The notes: generated from the sequence alone by a model not told the origin. A stretch of DNA of 64,000 bases from Porticoccaceae bacterium (GCA_024644595.1 JAHEHL010000002.1:165774-229773), one strand, 5' to 3'. Positions 1-9,284 are shown, counted from the stretch's first letter. A program made the numbers and translations.

Positions 1-609
1 ATAATTATAACCGGCAAACTTTGGTGTGCCAGGCAGATACATTTCCTCCATAGTCTCAATACTAAAACCCGCAGATTCAATTAGCTGGGGAATATTGCGA
101 TTGAGATGGCAACCACCGGCAATCTTGCCCCAGTAAGGGTCGATACGTCCCTGCCACTTTGCCACACCAGCATCAGGTGCCAGCCCGTGTTCACAAAATA
201 TAAGCTTGCCGCCGGGCTTTAACACCCGGCGTATCTCGCGGTTAGCGGCCAGAGCATTGGGAATGGTGCACAGCGTGTAGGTGATCACCACCGTATCAAA
301 GTGATCATCAGGCAGCGGCATATCTTCAGCACTGCCAATCAGCAGCTCTACGGTCAGACCTTTTTCCTGAGCCGCATTGGCAGCGACTTTGCTTGCCATA
401 TCATTGAGCTCCGGGGAGGGATCGAGGCCGATGACCTTTTGCACGTTGGCAACATCGTAAAAGGGGATATTCAGCCCCGAACCAATACCCACTTCGAGCA
501 CCAACCCCTCGGCCAGGGGAACCACTTTGCCGCGCTGATAGAGAATCGGCTTGGCGCCGCAGGCGCAGTTGAGAAAGGTTGGCAGAATATATTTATCGTA
601 GAAGCCCAT
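1..609 (-). CDS. Class I SAM-dependent methyltransferase (C-terminus cut by window edge)
   Basis: The reading frame starts at an ATG at 609 and stays open for 203 codons to the window edge, so only the last few residues are missing. The Rossmann-type glycine motif (EVGIGSG) lies near residues 44-50 and is followed by a typical acidic loop (GLDPSPE). A later segment resembling VVITYTLCTIPN, followed by LKPGGKLIFCEHG, fits the Methyltransf_11 fold. The family transfers a methyl group from S-adenosylmethionine to small molecules or lipids, and the substrate cannot be read from sequence. It is transcribed divergently from the marR gene. There is no signal peptide, so it should be cytoplasmic. Confidence 0.8.
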   Translation of the reverse strand, partial: MGFYDKYILPTFLNCACGAKPILYQRGKVVPLAEGLVLEVGIGSGLNIPFYDVANVQKVIGLDPSPELNDMASKVAANAAQEKGLTVELLIGSAEDMPLPDDHFDTVVITYTLCTIPNALAANREIRRVLKPGGKLIFCEHGLAPDAGVAKWQGRIDPYWGKIAGGCHLNRNIPQLIESAGFSIETMEEMYLPGTPKFAGYNY

Positions 610-753
610 AATGATTTCAGCCTGTCATATCAGATTATTGTTATTGGCAACACAGCGTCAGCTTAACTCGATAGAGCCATCGCGGCCAGATTTAGTGGCA
701 AGACATTCCTGGGGATTTCTGCATCGCTTTTGTCATCACTTTTGTTAGTACTA

Positions 754-782
754 TTGCCGCAGTTAGTTAGCATGCTTATAAT
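754..782 (+). promoter_or_regulatory. Probable sigma-70 promoter and operator region of the marR-emrAB unit
   Basis: A TTGCCG box (754-759) and a perfect TATAAT (777-782) are separated by 17 bp, 60-odd bp before the marR start. An 8-bp direct repeat GCTTATAA occurs at 774-781 and 788-795, covering the -10 box and the likely transcription start. That is where a MarR-type autorepressor could bind. The operator role is inference. Confidence 0.5.
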
Positions 783-844
783 ATTTGGCTTATAACAAAT
801 TAGCCAATAATGAACGCTGTCGCAATCTCTGTGAGCTATTCAAC

Positions 845-1291
845 ATGAGCCATTCAACTGACGAAAGCCTGGGCTTTATTATCCACGATGTCGCGCGCAT
901 GCTGCGCCGGGATTTTGATCGCCGCGCTCAGGCGTTTCACCTGACCCGCTCGCAGTGGTCGGTGCTCGCGCTGTTGATTCGTGAAGATGGCGCGCAACAG
1001 AAACGACTTGCCGACATTATCGGTGTGACCGCGATCACCATGACTGGTCTGGTCGACAGGCTTGAGCGCGATGGCTGGGTAGTTCGCCGCGAGGACCCAC
1101 AGGATCGCCGCGCCAAACTGGTCTTTCTCACCGACAAGGTCGAGCCGCTTAAAGCGAAGATCAAACAGCTCAGCGAGCAGGTTCGCGAGGCGGCGCTGCA
1201 GGGAATTTCGGAGTCTGAGCAGCAGCAATTGACCGATTTGCTGTTGCGGATGCGCTGCAATCTCAGTGCGCAAGATAGCGACAGCAAATAA
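845..1291 (+). CDS. MarR-family transcriptional regulator
   Basis: This is a 148-residue protein from the ATG at 845. A TTG-started longer form from 785 is possible but would begin just after the -10 box, so it is less likely. The winged helix-turn-helix spans about residues 30-100: a recognition region (QKRLADIIGVTAITMTGLVDRLERDG) followed by the wing containing DPQDRRAK, the classic MarR DPRDRR-type motif. Flanking N- and C-terminal helices would form the dimer interface. It lies directly upstream of emrA/emrB-like genes on the same strand, so the likely job is ligand-responsive repression of that efflux pump and of itself. Confidence 0.9.
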   Translation: MSHSTDESLGFIIHDVARMLRRDFDRRAQAFHLTRSQWSVLALLIREDGAQQKRLADIIGVTAITMTGLVDRLERDGWVVRREDPQDRRAKLVFLTDKVEPLKAKIKQLSEQVREAALQGISESEQQQLTDLLLRMRCNLSAQDSDSK

Positions 1292-1313
1292 CTAATAACT
1301 AATAACTAATAAC
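1287..1313 (+). repeat. 7-bp tandem repeat (about 3.9 copies) at the marR stop codon
   Basis: The unit ATAACTA is repeated nearly four times, starting within the last marR codons. Because 7 is not a multiple of 3, the array places stop codons in more than one frame between marR and the emrA-like gene. Confidence 0.8.
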
Positions 1314-1356
1314 AAGCAATTAAAAAATAATTAAAAATCTGAAACAGGATAATTCC

Positions 1357-2379
1357 GTGTCTGACAATATTAAACGTAGCTTTCTGATCCTCGCTGGCCC
1401 GCTGTTGATTGCCGCTGTCGCGATCTATCTCTACCTGCATGGCGGCCGCTTTATCGAGACCGATAATGCCTATCTCAAAGCCAACAAGATCTCTATTGCC
1501 AGTGAAATATCCGGTAAGGTGGTTGAGGTGCTGACCACCGACCACGGTCGCGTCGAAGCCGGTCAGGTGCTGTTCCGGGTTGATGATCAACCCTATCAGA
1601 TCGCTCTGGCGCGGGCCGAGGCCAATCTGGTAAAAGTGGGTGGTGATATCGAAAGTCTTAAAGCCGACTATCTGAACAAACTCGCCGATCTGGATAAAAC
1701 CAAAACCCAGCAGGCATTTTATCAACGCGAATTTAAACGTCTGGGCAAGCTGCTGCAAAGCAACGCGGTCTCTAGCGCGCAGGTGGATCAGGCGGAATAC
1801 CTCTATCGCAATGCGGTCAACCAGATGCAAGTTACCTCGCAGGCTCTGGAAGTGGTCAAAGCGCGCCTGATTGATATCGAGCTGCCACTGCAACAACACC
1901 CGGATTATCTGTTGGCGCTAGCCGAGCGTGATTCGGCGAGACTGGATCTGGCCCATGTGCAGACCGTTGCGCCACGCGCAGGGGTGATTGCCAACTTCGG
2001 CATGCAGACCGGCGAATATATTATTGCCGGCGCGCCGCTGTTTAGCCTGGTTGACGATGCTCACATCTGGGTCGAAGCCAACTTTAAAGAGACCGATCTG
2101 ACTTATCTGCAGCCGGGTCAGCCGGCGACCATCGAGATTGATTCCTTCCCTAATCAAAACTGGCAGGGTCGTGTCGCCAGCATTACACCGGGCACCGGCT
2201 CCGAGTTTTCTTTGCTGCCCGCTCAAAACAGCACTGGCAACTGGGTCAAGGTGGTGCAGCGCATCACGGTAAAACTTGAGATTGACCCAGCCACCACACC
2301 TGCCAGCCTCAGAGCCGGCATGAGTGCAGTGGTCAAAGTTGACACCGGCCATGTGCGCCAACTGTCGTCGCTGCTTTAA
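1357..2379 (+). CDS. HlyD/EmrA-type membrane fusion protein of a multidrug efflux pump
   Basis: The GTG start at 1357 is preceded by CAGGA at a good distance. The 340-residue protein has one N-terminal membrane helix (about residues 8-28), then the FIETDNAYLKANK segment typical of EmrA. A biotinyl-lipoyl-like domain (ISGKVVEV...GQVLFRVDD), a coiled-coil hairpin (about 80-175), the second lipoyl half (APRAGVIANF) and a beta-barrel (VEANFKETDL, PGQPATIEID) follow. EmrA proteins span the periplasm and link an inner-membrane MFS pump to a TolC-like channel. The next gene, 18 bp downstream, is the matching pump. No TolC homologue is seen nearby, so a channel encoded elsewhere would be used. Confidence 0.9.
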   Translation: MSDNIKRSFLILAGPLLIAAVAIYLYLHGGRFIETDNAYLKANKISIASEISGKVVEVLTTDHGRVEAGQVLFRVDDQPYQIALARAEANLVKVGGDIESLKADYLNKLADLDKTKTQQAFYQREFKRLGKLLQSNAVSSAQVDQAEYLYRNAVNQMQVTSQALEVVKARLIDIELPLQQHPDYLLALAERDSARLDLAHVQTVAPRAGVIANFGMQTGEYIIAGAPLFSLVDDAHIWVEANFKETDLTYLQPGQPATIEIDSFPNQNWQGRVASITPGTGSEFSLLPAQNSTGNWVKVVQRITVKLEIDPATTPASLRAGMSAVVKVDTGHVRQLSSLL

Positions 2380-2397
2380 GACGGTCGGCCAACCTCC

Positions 2398-3921
2398 ATG
2401 ACTGTTGCTGTTGAACTCAGCCCCCGGGTTAAATCCGCTGTGACCGCGGCAGTGATGATCGCTGCAATTATGCAGATGCTCGACACCACTATTGCCAATG
2501 TCGCCCTGCCCCATATGCAGGGCAGCTTGTCGGCAACCCAGGACCAGCTGGCGTGGATTCTGACCTCCTATATTGTCGCGGCGGCGATTATGACGCTACC
2601 TGTCGGTTGGCTGTCAGGCCGCTATGGGCGCAAGAATGTGTTTGTGGTCTCGATTGCCGGTTTCACCCTGGCTTCATTGCTGTGCGGCGTGGCCAACTCG
2701 CTCAACGAGATGATTCTGTTTCGGATATTGCAGGGACTGTTTGGTGCCTCGATGGTACCGCTGTCGCAGGCAATTCTGCTCGATATCAATCCCAAGGAAT
2801 CGCACAGCAAGGCTATGTCGCTGTGGGCGGTAAGCGTGATGATCGGCCCTATTCTCGGCCCTACTCTGGGTGGTTTTTTAACCGAATACTATTCCTGGCG
2901 CTGGGTGTTTTATATCAATCTGCCGCTGGGTATTGCGGCGTCGTTTATTCTGCTGACCTTGATGCCGGATTCCGACCGTGAAGAGCGCGCCTTCGACAAA
3001 CTTGGCTTTGTCGCGCTGGCCATTTTTATTGCCAGCATCCAGTTGATTCTCGATCGCGGACATCATCTCGACTGGTTCGACTCGCTGGAGATTCAACTCT
3101 ATTGCGGTCTGGTTGCCGCTGCCATGTGGGTCTATGTCACCCACACCAAAACAACAAAACATCCGTTCCTGACGCCGGCCATTTTTCAGGATCACAATTT
3201 TGTTACCTCGTTGATATTTATGTTTTTTATCGGCCTGATTCTGCTCGCCACCATGGCACTGCTGCCGCCCTATATGCAGAATATTATGGGCTATCCGGTC
3301 TTTGATGTGGGCACCATTCTCGCACCACGCGGTTTTGGCACCATGATTTCGATGCTGGTGCTAGGTAAATTTGGCAACCGACTCGACCCCCGTGGGCTCG
3401 TGTTGTTTGGATTAATTACCACAGCCTATTCACTTGGGCAGATGTGTCAATTCAACAATTTTGTGCCTGCACAGATGATTGTTACCACCGGCATTATGCA
3501 AGGCTTTGGACTCGGCTTCGTGTTCATGCCTCTGAGTACCCTCGCCTACTCCACGCTGGAGGCAAAGTATCGCGACGAGGCAGCCGCGCTATTCAGCCTG
3601 ATACGCAACCTTGGCAGCAGCATTGGCGTATCGATTGCCTTCTCTCTTTTTGCTCGCAACGTTCAGACCCAACACGCATATCTGAGCGAACATATCACAC
3701 CATTCTCGATGGGCATTGGAATCCAGCAATTGCCGCAAATTCTTAACAATGAAGTTGTTTCAGCCCTGATGATGGTGGACGCAGAGATCAATCGACAGGC
3801 CGCAACGATTGCCTATATCAACGACTTTAAGTTAATGATGTGGGTAGTGGTTTGCATGATTCCGATGGTAGTTCTGTTGCGTAAGCCACCGGCGCAGATA
3901 ATCGCTCAAAGTACCGCCTAA
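2398..3921 (+). CDS. EmrB/QacA-type MFS multidrug exporter (DHA2, 14 TM)
   Basis: The 507-residue integral membrane protein has the hallmarks of the DHA2 family. TM1 contains MQMLDTTIANVALPHM (motif D1). The loop 2-3 motif is GWLSGRYGRKN (motif A), and motif C appears as MIGPILGPTLGGFL. About 14 hydrophobic segments and a C-terminal YINDFKLMMWV segment are typical of EmrB. With the preceding EmrA-like protein it forms a proton-driven efflux system for hydrophobic compounds, under the MarR regulator at 845. No true Shine-Dalgarno sequence is obvious, and translational coupling to emrA is likely given the 18-bp gap. Substrates are unknown. Confidence 0.92.
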   Translation: MTVAVELSPRVKSAVTAAVMIAAIMQMLDTTIANVALPHMQGSLSATQDQLAWILTSYIVAAAIMTLPVGWLSGRYGRKNVFVVSIAGFTLASLLCGVANSLNEMILFRILQGLFGASMVPLSQAILLDINPKESHSKAMSLWAVSVMIGPILGPTLGGFLTEYYSWRWVFYINLPLGIAASFILLTLMPDSDREERAFDKLGFVALAIFIASIQLILDRGHHLDWFDSLEIQLYCGLVAAAMWVYVTHTKTTKHPFLTPAIFQDHNFVTSLIFMFFIGLILLATMALLPPYMQNIMGYPVFDVGTILAPRGFGTMISMLVLGKFGNRLDPRGLVLFGLITTAYSLGQMCQFNNFVPAQMIVTTGIMQGFGLGFVFMPLSTLAYSTLEAKYRDEAAALFSLIRNLGSSIGVSIAFSLFARNVQTQHAYLSEHITPFSMGIGIQQLPQILNNEVVSALMMVDAEINRQAATIAYINDFKLMMWVVVCMIPMVVLLRKPPAQIIAQSTA

Positions 3922-3938
3922 ATAGGGCCCATTGAAAC

Positions 3939-3963
3939 GCAGCCGGCAAAACTGCCCGGCTGC
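3939..3963. terminator. Inverted repeat between convergent genes (possible terminator)
   Basis: GCAGCCGG at 3939-3946 pairs with CCGGCTGC at 3956-3963 around a 9-nt loop, between the ends of the EmrB-like and CBS genes. There is no T-run on either side, so it may terminate weakly or only protect the 3' ends. Confidence 0.4.
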
Positions 3964-3983
3964 GGCGGGTGATTATCGCAAAC

Positions 3984-4547
3984 TTAATGCCTGTCTGATG
4001 CTGCAAAGACCTTATAAAATTTTGTCCGGTCCTTGATATTGATCGCACGGTGCAATTTGCGCGAAATATCCTGCGCCGAGAACATACCGCGAATCTGGTG
4101 ATTGTGGCGGTCCAGCACCAACGCATAATGCTGCCCCTCGCGGGTCAATGCCTCGATTACTTCACCGATCGTGGCATGGTGCAGCTGATTTATATCGAAT
4201 GCTTTGAGACTGTTTTTCGGGGTCATTAAATCGCCCACTTCGATATCACTGGATGCAAATCCCTCTGAGCGCTTCCTCACCATAACCTGATCATCGAGAT
4301 CTTCACTACTGATCACGCCGAGAAAGTGGTTGTCACTGTCGACAACAAACTTTAGTCGCACATGAGATCGGCGCATCATTTCTTTGGCGGCGATCGCCGC
4401 TGTAGTCACTTCGATAACCAGCGGTGGCACCTTGCGAAAATCGGAAAAAAACATTTTAGCGGGACTTTCCGTCGTTAGCTGGAGTTGCTCTTCGGGCCAA
4501 ACCAAGTCATCAATTTCAGTTGGGTTGTAAAAATTAAGTTTTGTCAT
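3984..4547 (-). CDS. CBS-domain pair protein
   Basis: I chose the ATG at 4547 because GGAG lies 10 nt upstream; an ATG at 4565 would add six residues. The 187-residue soluble protein has a 40-residue N-terminal segment, then two CBS motifs. The first covers about 45-95 (VTTAAIAAKEMMRRSHVRLKFVVDSDNHFLGVIS). The second covers about 110-170 (VGDLMTPK...ALVLDRHNHQIRGMFSAQDIS). CBS pairs usually bind adenine nucleotides and regulate a partner domain, but here there is no partner domain. It is convergent with the efflux operon and its function is unknown. Confidence 0.8.
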   Translation of the reverse strand: MTKLNFYNPTEIDDLVWPEEQLQLTTESPAKMFFSDFRKVPPLVIEVTTAAIAAKEMMRRSHVRLKFVVDSDNHFLGVISSEDLDDQVMVRKRSEGFASSDIEVGDLMTPKNSLKAFDINQLHHATIGEVIEALTREGQHYALVLDRHNHQIRGMFSAQDISRKLHRAINIKDRTKFYKVFAASDRH

Positions 4548-4660
4548 ATTGATTTCACTCCACATTGTCAGCCTGATTACCTGAGTAAGTCTTCAGCCAG
4601 ATCTGACTGTTTTTTTACTATTGCAATTAGAATCTACCCTCGAGGATAGATATTGAGAAA

Positions 4661-4957
4661 TCAAACTGACAGGATGGGGGGTGCACGGATTGCATGGCAG
4701 CCCGAGAGCCCGGGGGAAACTGCCATAGTAGAGTAGTAGAACGTTGCAGCGGACTGGCCGAGAATGGCCGATGGAAAATATGGCGACAGACTTTTACACA
4801 GCTTGTCTTCAAACTCAGCAGCCTCGTCGCCGGCCTTATCCACCGATGTTAAAGAAACACCGGTCAAACTGTGGCTATCCGCTATACCACTCCAGCCACT
4901 GCAGCTGGTGGCGCTGACAAAAATAGCGAGCAGTAGGTAAAGCGGATATCGCATCAT
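4661..4957 (-). CDS. Small secreted or lipoprotein-like protein of unknown function
   Basis: This is a 98-residue frame with a hydrophobic N-terminus (MMRYPLYLLLAIFVSATSC). It could be a signal peptide or a weak lipobox (ATSC), with the mature part starting SGWSGIADSH. The C-terminal half is serine- and proline-rich with no recognisable domain. It lies 87 bp downstream of the ArsB/NhaD-type transporter on the same strand, but the Shine-Dalgarno sequence is poor. I do not recognise the family, and it could be a spurious frame. Confidence 0.35.
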   Translation of the reverse strand: MMRYPLYLLLAIFVSATSCSGWSGIADSHSLTGVSLTSVDKAGDEAAEFEDKLCKSLSPYFPSAILGQSAATFYYSTMAVSPGLSGCHAIRAPPILSV

Positions 4958-5044
4958 GATCTATATGTGAGCAACGGTTCCTGGTTGAAGCTGCTGTGCA
5001 AAGATAAAGTCTTTGCCACTATTCCTAATATCGGCCAAAAGCTG

Positions 5045-6382
5045 TCAATTAGCAACGAATAAATAATCGTAACCGAACCAAACAAACAGGCTACAGAGGA
5101 TCAGCGTGACTAGCATGGCTGGAGTACCCTTGCGTAACCACATCAACGGGGTGATCGCCATAGTATGGTCACCAGTCTCACGGGCAAGGCGTTCGGAGAT
5201 GGTCACGATATACACATTGGCGGTGGAGCCAATATGCGAACCATTACCGCCCATGCCCACACCCATGGCCAGCGCCCACCATAATACACTGACATTAACC
5301 CCCTCCTGCTGCAACCCGGTGAGCACCGGAATCATCGCGGCAGTGAAGGGAATATTATCAACCAGTGCCGAGAGCACCGCAGCAATCCACAACAATTCCA
5401 GCGCGGCAAATTTAGGATGCTCGATGATGGTATCGCGGAACGACTCACCGACGAGCTCCAATAAACCAGACTGTTCAACACCGCCAATAAGAATAAATAG
5501 CGAGATAAAGAAAATCAGTAAAGGGGTTTCCAGGTACCCGGTGACGACTTCAAGTTCAATCTTGCGAGACATGAAAATCAGCAGCGTCAGGCAGGCTCCG
5601 GCGACCAACCATGGCTCCCAACCAATGCGGTGATGGACCACAAATAACACCACCATAATCAGCATGACCAAAAGCGACTTGTGCCACAGACGGCGATTTT
5701 TATATTCAACCACGTGATCAAAACTGTGCGCTATCGATGTATGCAACTCTGCCTTAAACATCATGGCCAACACGACCAGTATGCCCAGCCAGGCTAATAG
5801 AACCGGAGGGGCCATGTGGATAAAGAACGTATTGAAACTGATATTCGCTGCCGAACCGATCATCAGATTCGGTGGATCACCCACCAGAGTTGCTACACCA
5901 CCGGTATCAGACAACAGTGCTGCTGCCAGTAAATAGGGTATAGGTGAAACGCCCATGGAGCGGCAGATCATAATAATCAGCGGACCAAAAATAATGACTG
6001 TCGTGACATTGTCGATAAGCAATGATATCACCGTCACCGTCGTGCCGAGCAGCACCAGAAGCTTAAGCTGCGAGCCGCCGCTGACACGAGCCAGGTACTG
6101 GGCAAGGTGGTCGAAGCCGCCGGTGCTAATTATAATCGAGACCATAACCATCATAATGGCCAGCAAAAAAACCACGTTCCAATCAATCGCCTGGAGAGCC
6201 AGTTGAGGCGAATAGAAGCCAAAATATTGCCCGGCAATAATAATGGCGCCGGCACCGGCCATGGCAAATTTTGCCCGCTCAATGCCGTGAAACTGTTCTG
6301 TGAAAATACCTAAAAATGTCAGACCGAGAATCGTTGCAGAGACCAACATCGCGGATGACAGCGAGTGAGTTAATTCAATCAT
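5045..6382 (-). CDS. ArsB/NhaD-family (IT superfamily) ion transporter
   Basis: The start at 6382 (MIELTHSL) has AGGA 9 nt upstream; a longer frame from 6478 would add 32 residues lacking a family match. The 445-residue protein is almost entirely hydrophobic, with about 11-12 membrane segments. The diagnostic stretch DTGGVATLVGDPPNLMIG and the later VDNIPFTAAMIPV segment are the paired re-entrant motifs of the ArsB/NhaD/P-protein group. Members exchange Na+ for H+ or move oxyanions. Substrate cannot be settled by eye, although NhaD-like Na+/H+ exchange suits a marine cell. No arsenic genes are nearby. Confidence 0.85.
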   Translation of the reverse strand: MIELTHSLSSAMLVSATILGLTFLGIFTEQFHGIERAKFAMAGAGAIIIAGQYFGFYSPQLALQAIDWNVVFLLAIMMVMVSIIISTGGFDHLAQYLARVSGGSQLKLLVLLGTTVTVISLLIDNVTTVIIFGPLIIMICRSMGVSPIPYLLAAALLSDTGGVATLVGDPPNLMIGSAANISFNTFFIHMAPPVLLAWLGILVVLAMMFKAELHTSIAHSFDHVVEYKNRRLWHKSLLVMLIMVVLFVVHHRIGWEPWLVAGACLTLLIFMSRKIELEVVTGYLETPLLIFFISLFILIGGVEQSGLLELVGESFRDTIIEHPKFAALELLWIAAVLSALVDNIPFTAAMIPVLTGLQQEGVNVSVLWWALAMGVGMGGNGSHIGSTANVYIVTISERLARETGDHTMAITPLMWLRKGTPAMLVTLILCSLFVWFGYDYLFVAN

Positions 6383-6634
6383 GTTTGATTTTCCTGGCGA
6401 GATATAAAAAAATCTAAAGGGTTTAAATTTAAATGGTGCAAAGCTGTAAAAAGTGTAAAAAGCTGTATAGATTGGCACGGGGAGGAAAACAGTAACGCAG
6501 AGATGCTAATACAGAACAACAGAAACGCTGCCGCCGCGTGAACACACTAATTCATAGACTAAAATTGATATTTTTAAAGTTTTTCTACCCAACACCGGAT
6601 CAATATCTTTACTCGATAAAATACTTGGGCATAA

Positions 6635-6707
6635 AAAAATCCCAGTCACTTAGTAACTGGGAGTAACTGGGAGTAACTGGGGTTAACTGAGAGTAACCGG
6701 GATTTTT
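6635..6707 (-). terminator. Terminator-like hairpin carrying five 10-bp tandem repeats
   Basis: AAAAATCCC (6635-6643) pairs with GGGATTTTT (6699-6707). Between them, five copies of a 10-bp unit close to GAGTAACTGG run from 6651 to 6700. Read on the minus strand, the stem is followed by a T-run just downstream of the DUF5666 gene. Each repeat can also pair with the CCCAGT arm, so several alternative stems are possible. Confidence 0.6.
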
Positions 6708-6745
6708 CTATCAATGGCAATTTTTCAGCCACCGCAAGCGCACAT

Positions 6746-9208
6746 TTAATCGTCCAGCTCGATTTTAAGCGCCTCATAGGTGCCAGCACTGTTGACTCTG
6801 GTTTTGACCTCAAACTTATCAGACCCTGAGACAGCGGCTAGAAATACTGCCTTTTCAACTTGACGGTCATACAGTTCAAAATACGTGGTCGTGATAAACA
6901 CAATACGAATACCTTGGATAGTGACACCTGCGCTATCAATTGAGCCATAACCTTCAAACTCGCGCTCAGATGCGCCATAGCTGTCGTCATCATTGTCGCT
7001 GTCATCGTACTCACTATCGCTGGATTCCAGTTCAACTTTTGTCACAATCAGCTGACCAGTACTATTGCGCAGGGCTTTGACCTCAACCACTGGATTGTTG
7101 AGTGCATTAACCGCGGCAATAAACTGCGCCTGACTAACCAGCGCATAGCTTTCATACAAAGTTGATGCGTCAAATAACAGGTTATAGCCATTGTTTAAGC
7201 TGATGCCACTGCCATCAATTGCCGTCACTGCGCCCTTGACGGTAAAGTCATAGGAGGCGTATTGGTCATCATTATCTGAACTAGTGCCCGACAAATGTTC
7301 ATCCCGCTCAGACTCCAGTTCTACCTTAAGTGCTGTAAGAGAACCAGAGATGCTTCGCAGAGCACGCACACTGACATAGGGAGCGGAACTCACTGCCGAT
7401 AAGAACGTAGCCTGAGCCACTACGCGATCATTGACCTCAAAAACCGTTGTTGCGGTATAGCTAATCATGTTTCCGTAAAGTGTGAGCGAGCTGTCTCCGA
7501 CCTGTGTCGCAATACCCTCTAATTTTATGCCACTACGATCGTCATCATTTTGATCCTGATAGTCATCGGAATCCTGATAATCGCTGTAGTTACCATCGCT
7601 ATCGAGGTGATATTCACCGGCTTCGTTATGTAGATAACCATCGTCGTCGGAGTAATAAATTTCACCATTAATTATGGTATTCGCGCCGATATAGTCATCA
7701 AGATCATTGTCACTGCTATCTCGCTCAAGACGATAGGCAACTAACTGTGCTCCATCATACTGGCCATTCACGTCAACATAATCACCGATAGCGAGTTGCT
7801 CAATACTAAACATTCGATAGACGCCCGTTTCATCTTCGAGCTGTGTTGTCGATTGAATCAGCACAGTAATGCCAGCTACCTCAATCGTACTCGCGGCAAG
7901 ATTTATCGCCGCCACGGTACCTTCAACCTCGAGATTTGAAGGTGCTCGAACATAGGCCCGAGCCGCGATCAGCGTCTGACCATCGCTAGACCGTTGACCG
8001 CGCACTGACAGGCGAGCACCCAATGCAATGTCGCTGTCATCACCGCCGACATACAGTGTCTCAGCATTGGTTTCTACTGAGTAACCATTGATAGAAAAAG
8101 TCGATCCATCCCTGTACTCACTGACCACACCTTCCAGCGAAATCTCAGTTTCAACCGCCAAATCATCATCGAAATAACCACCAGACAGTGCGTAGTTACC
8201 CTGGCCAGATTCCAGCTCTATCGAGCTGGCGATTAATACGCCGGCGTTGTTGAGGCTACCTTTTACTTCTACCCATTGATTGACTGATGCACTGAACCCA
8301 TTAGCCACAGCGGTGTAATCAATCATCTGATTGCCGATATTCAAGGTTGATAACGTTACATCAACAGCGCTGACTATGCCCTCCACTTTGAATTGCGGCA
8401 GACTATCGGGGCCCTCTTTATCAATACGGGTTGCTAGCAAACTACCATCTTGCTGATCAAAGCCGGAAATATTCAGCACATCACCGAGAGCGATATCAGA
8501 TAGTTCCGCCAGGTTAAAATTGTCACCGAAAATGGTCTCCAGATTAGTCTGTACGACTCTTCCCAGTACCGTAACGGTGGCGGCAATGGGGTCAATCGCA
8601 GACGCTGTACCAATCAGATCAACATCGTAAACGACCCTGTCGGCAACACCTGTTACCCCATCATCATTGACTGTACCGCTCACCCAGACGATGTCACCGA
8701 CGTCGAGTTCCTGTTCTGCATTAGGCAGATCATCGAGATCGCCATTAACAAATTCGGTATTGGTGGTGTCGTACTTCACACCGTTGATATAAATCGAACC
8801 AAATGCAGTGATGACACCGCTGCTCAATGTCTGTGGCTGAGCGATTCCTGAGCTGGGATCGCTGTTATCACAAATACCGTCGCCATCTGTGTCAGTGGTT
8901 TCAGTAGCATCAAGTGGACAGGCATCATCAACATCTGCGACACCGTCTCCATCATCATCCGTATCAGCATTATTTCCGATACCGTCATTGTCGGTATCGA
9001 GGCTTTCGGATGGATCAAGATCAAATGCATCATCGATGTCAGCAACACCATCGTTGTCATCATCACTATCGTTAAGATCGCTTATGCCATCAGAGTCGCT
9101 GTCGAGTCCTGAATAGTCGTCATCATTGTCATTAGATCCCCCGCCTCCGCAGCCAGCCAAGACTAATATCAAACTGATCATTAGTGCGCGTAAAAGTACT
9201 ATGTTCAT
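6746..9208 (-). CDS. Large acidic DUF5666 lipoprotein with thrombospondin-type-3 Ca-binding repeats
   Basis: This is an 820-residue lipoprotein. The signal peptide ends in a clear lipobox (LAGC, Cys19), followed by GGGG, which fits outer-membrane sorting. Residues about 30-115 are Asp-rich repeats of the type DSDGDGVxDxxD (thrombospondin type 3/EF-like calcium ligands). From about 130 a series of beta-strand DUF5666-like modules follows. The first begins GVITAFGSIYINGVKYDT and later ones share a V.G.V..v......i.i.G pattern. Two blocks near 510-560 and 735 are again very acidic. Function is unknown; a calcium-stabilised surface protein is likely. A terminator with tandem repeats follows. Confidence 0.75.
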   Translation of the reverse strand: MNIVLLRALMISLILVLAGCGGGGSNDNDDDYSGLDSDSDGISDLNDSDDDNDGVADIDDAFDLDPSESLDTDNDGIGNNADTDDDGDGVADVDDACPLDATETTDTDGDGICDNSDPSSGIAQPQTLSSGVITAFGSIYINGVKYDTTNTEFVNGDLDDLPNAEQELDVGDIVWVSGTVNDDGVTGVADRVVYDVDLIGTASAIDPIAATVTVLGRVVQTNLETIFGDNFNLAELSDIALGDVLNISGFDQQDGSLLATRIDKEGPDSLPQFKVEGIVSAVDVTLSTLNIGNQMIDYTAVANGFSASVNQWVEVKGSLNNAGVLIASSIELESGQGNYALSGGYFDDDLAVETEISLEGVVSEYRDGSTFSINGYSVETNAETLYVGGDDSDIALGARLSVRGQRSSDGQTLIAARAYVRAPSNLEVEGTVAAINLAASTIEVAGITVLIQSTTQLEDETGVYRMFSIEQLAIGDYVDVNGQYDGAQLVAYRLERDSSDNDLDDYIGANTIINGEIYYSDDDGYLHNEAGEYHLDSDGNYSDYQDSDDYQDQNDDDRSGIKLEGIATQVGDSSLTLYGNMISYTATTVFEVNDRVVAQATFLSAVSSAPYVSVRALRSISGSLTALKVELESERDEHLSGTSSDNDDQYASYDFTVKGAVTAIDGSGISLNNGYNLLFDASTLYESYALVSQAQFIAAVNALNNPVVEVKALRNSTGQLIVTKVELESSDSEYDDSDNDDDSYGASEREFEGYGSIDSAGVTIQGIRIVFITTTYFELYDRQVEKAVFLAAVSGSDKFEVKTRVNSAGTYEALKIELDD

Positions 9209-9284
9209 TTTTTTGTTCTCTTATTGGATAACTTCACGACCGCATATTACTGGTCGATTCTTAAAGAACACTTAAGACAAAAAC

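Noticed and set aside
5106-5633. 175-codon open frame on the plus strand opposite the ArsB/NhaD-type gene
   Set aside because: It is antisense to a clear transporter, lacks a ribosome site and has low-complexity composition; a shadow frame.
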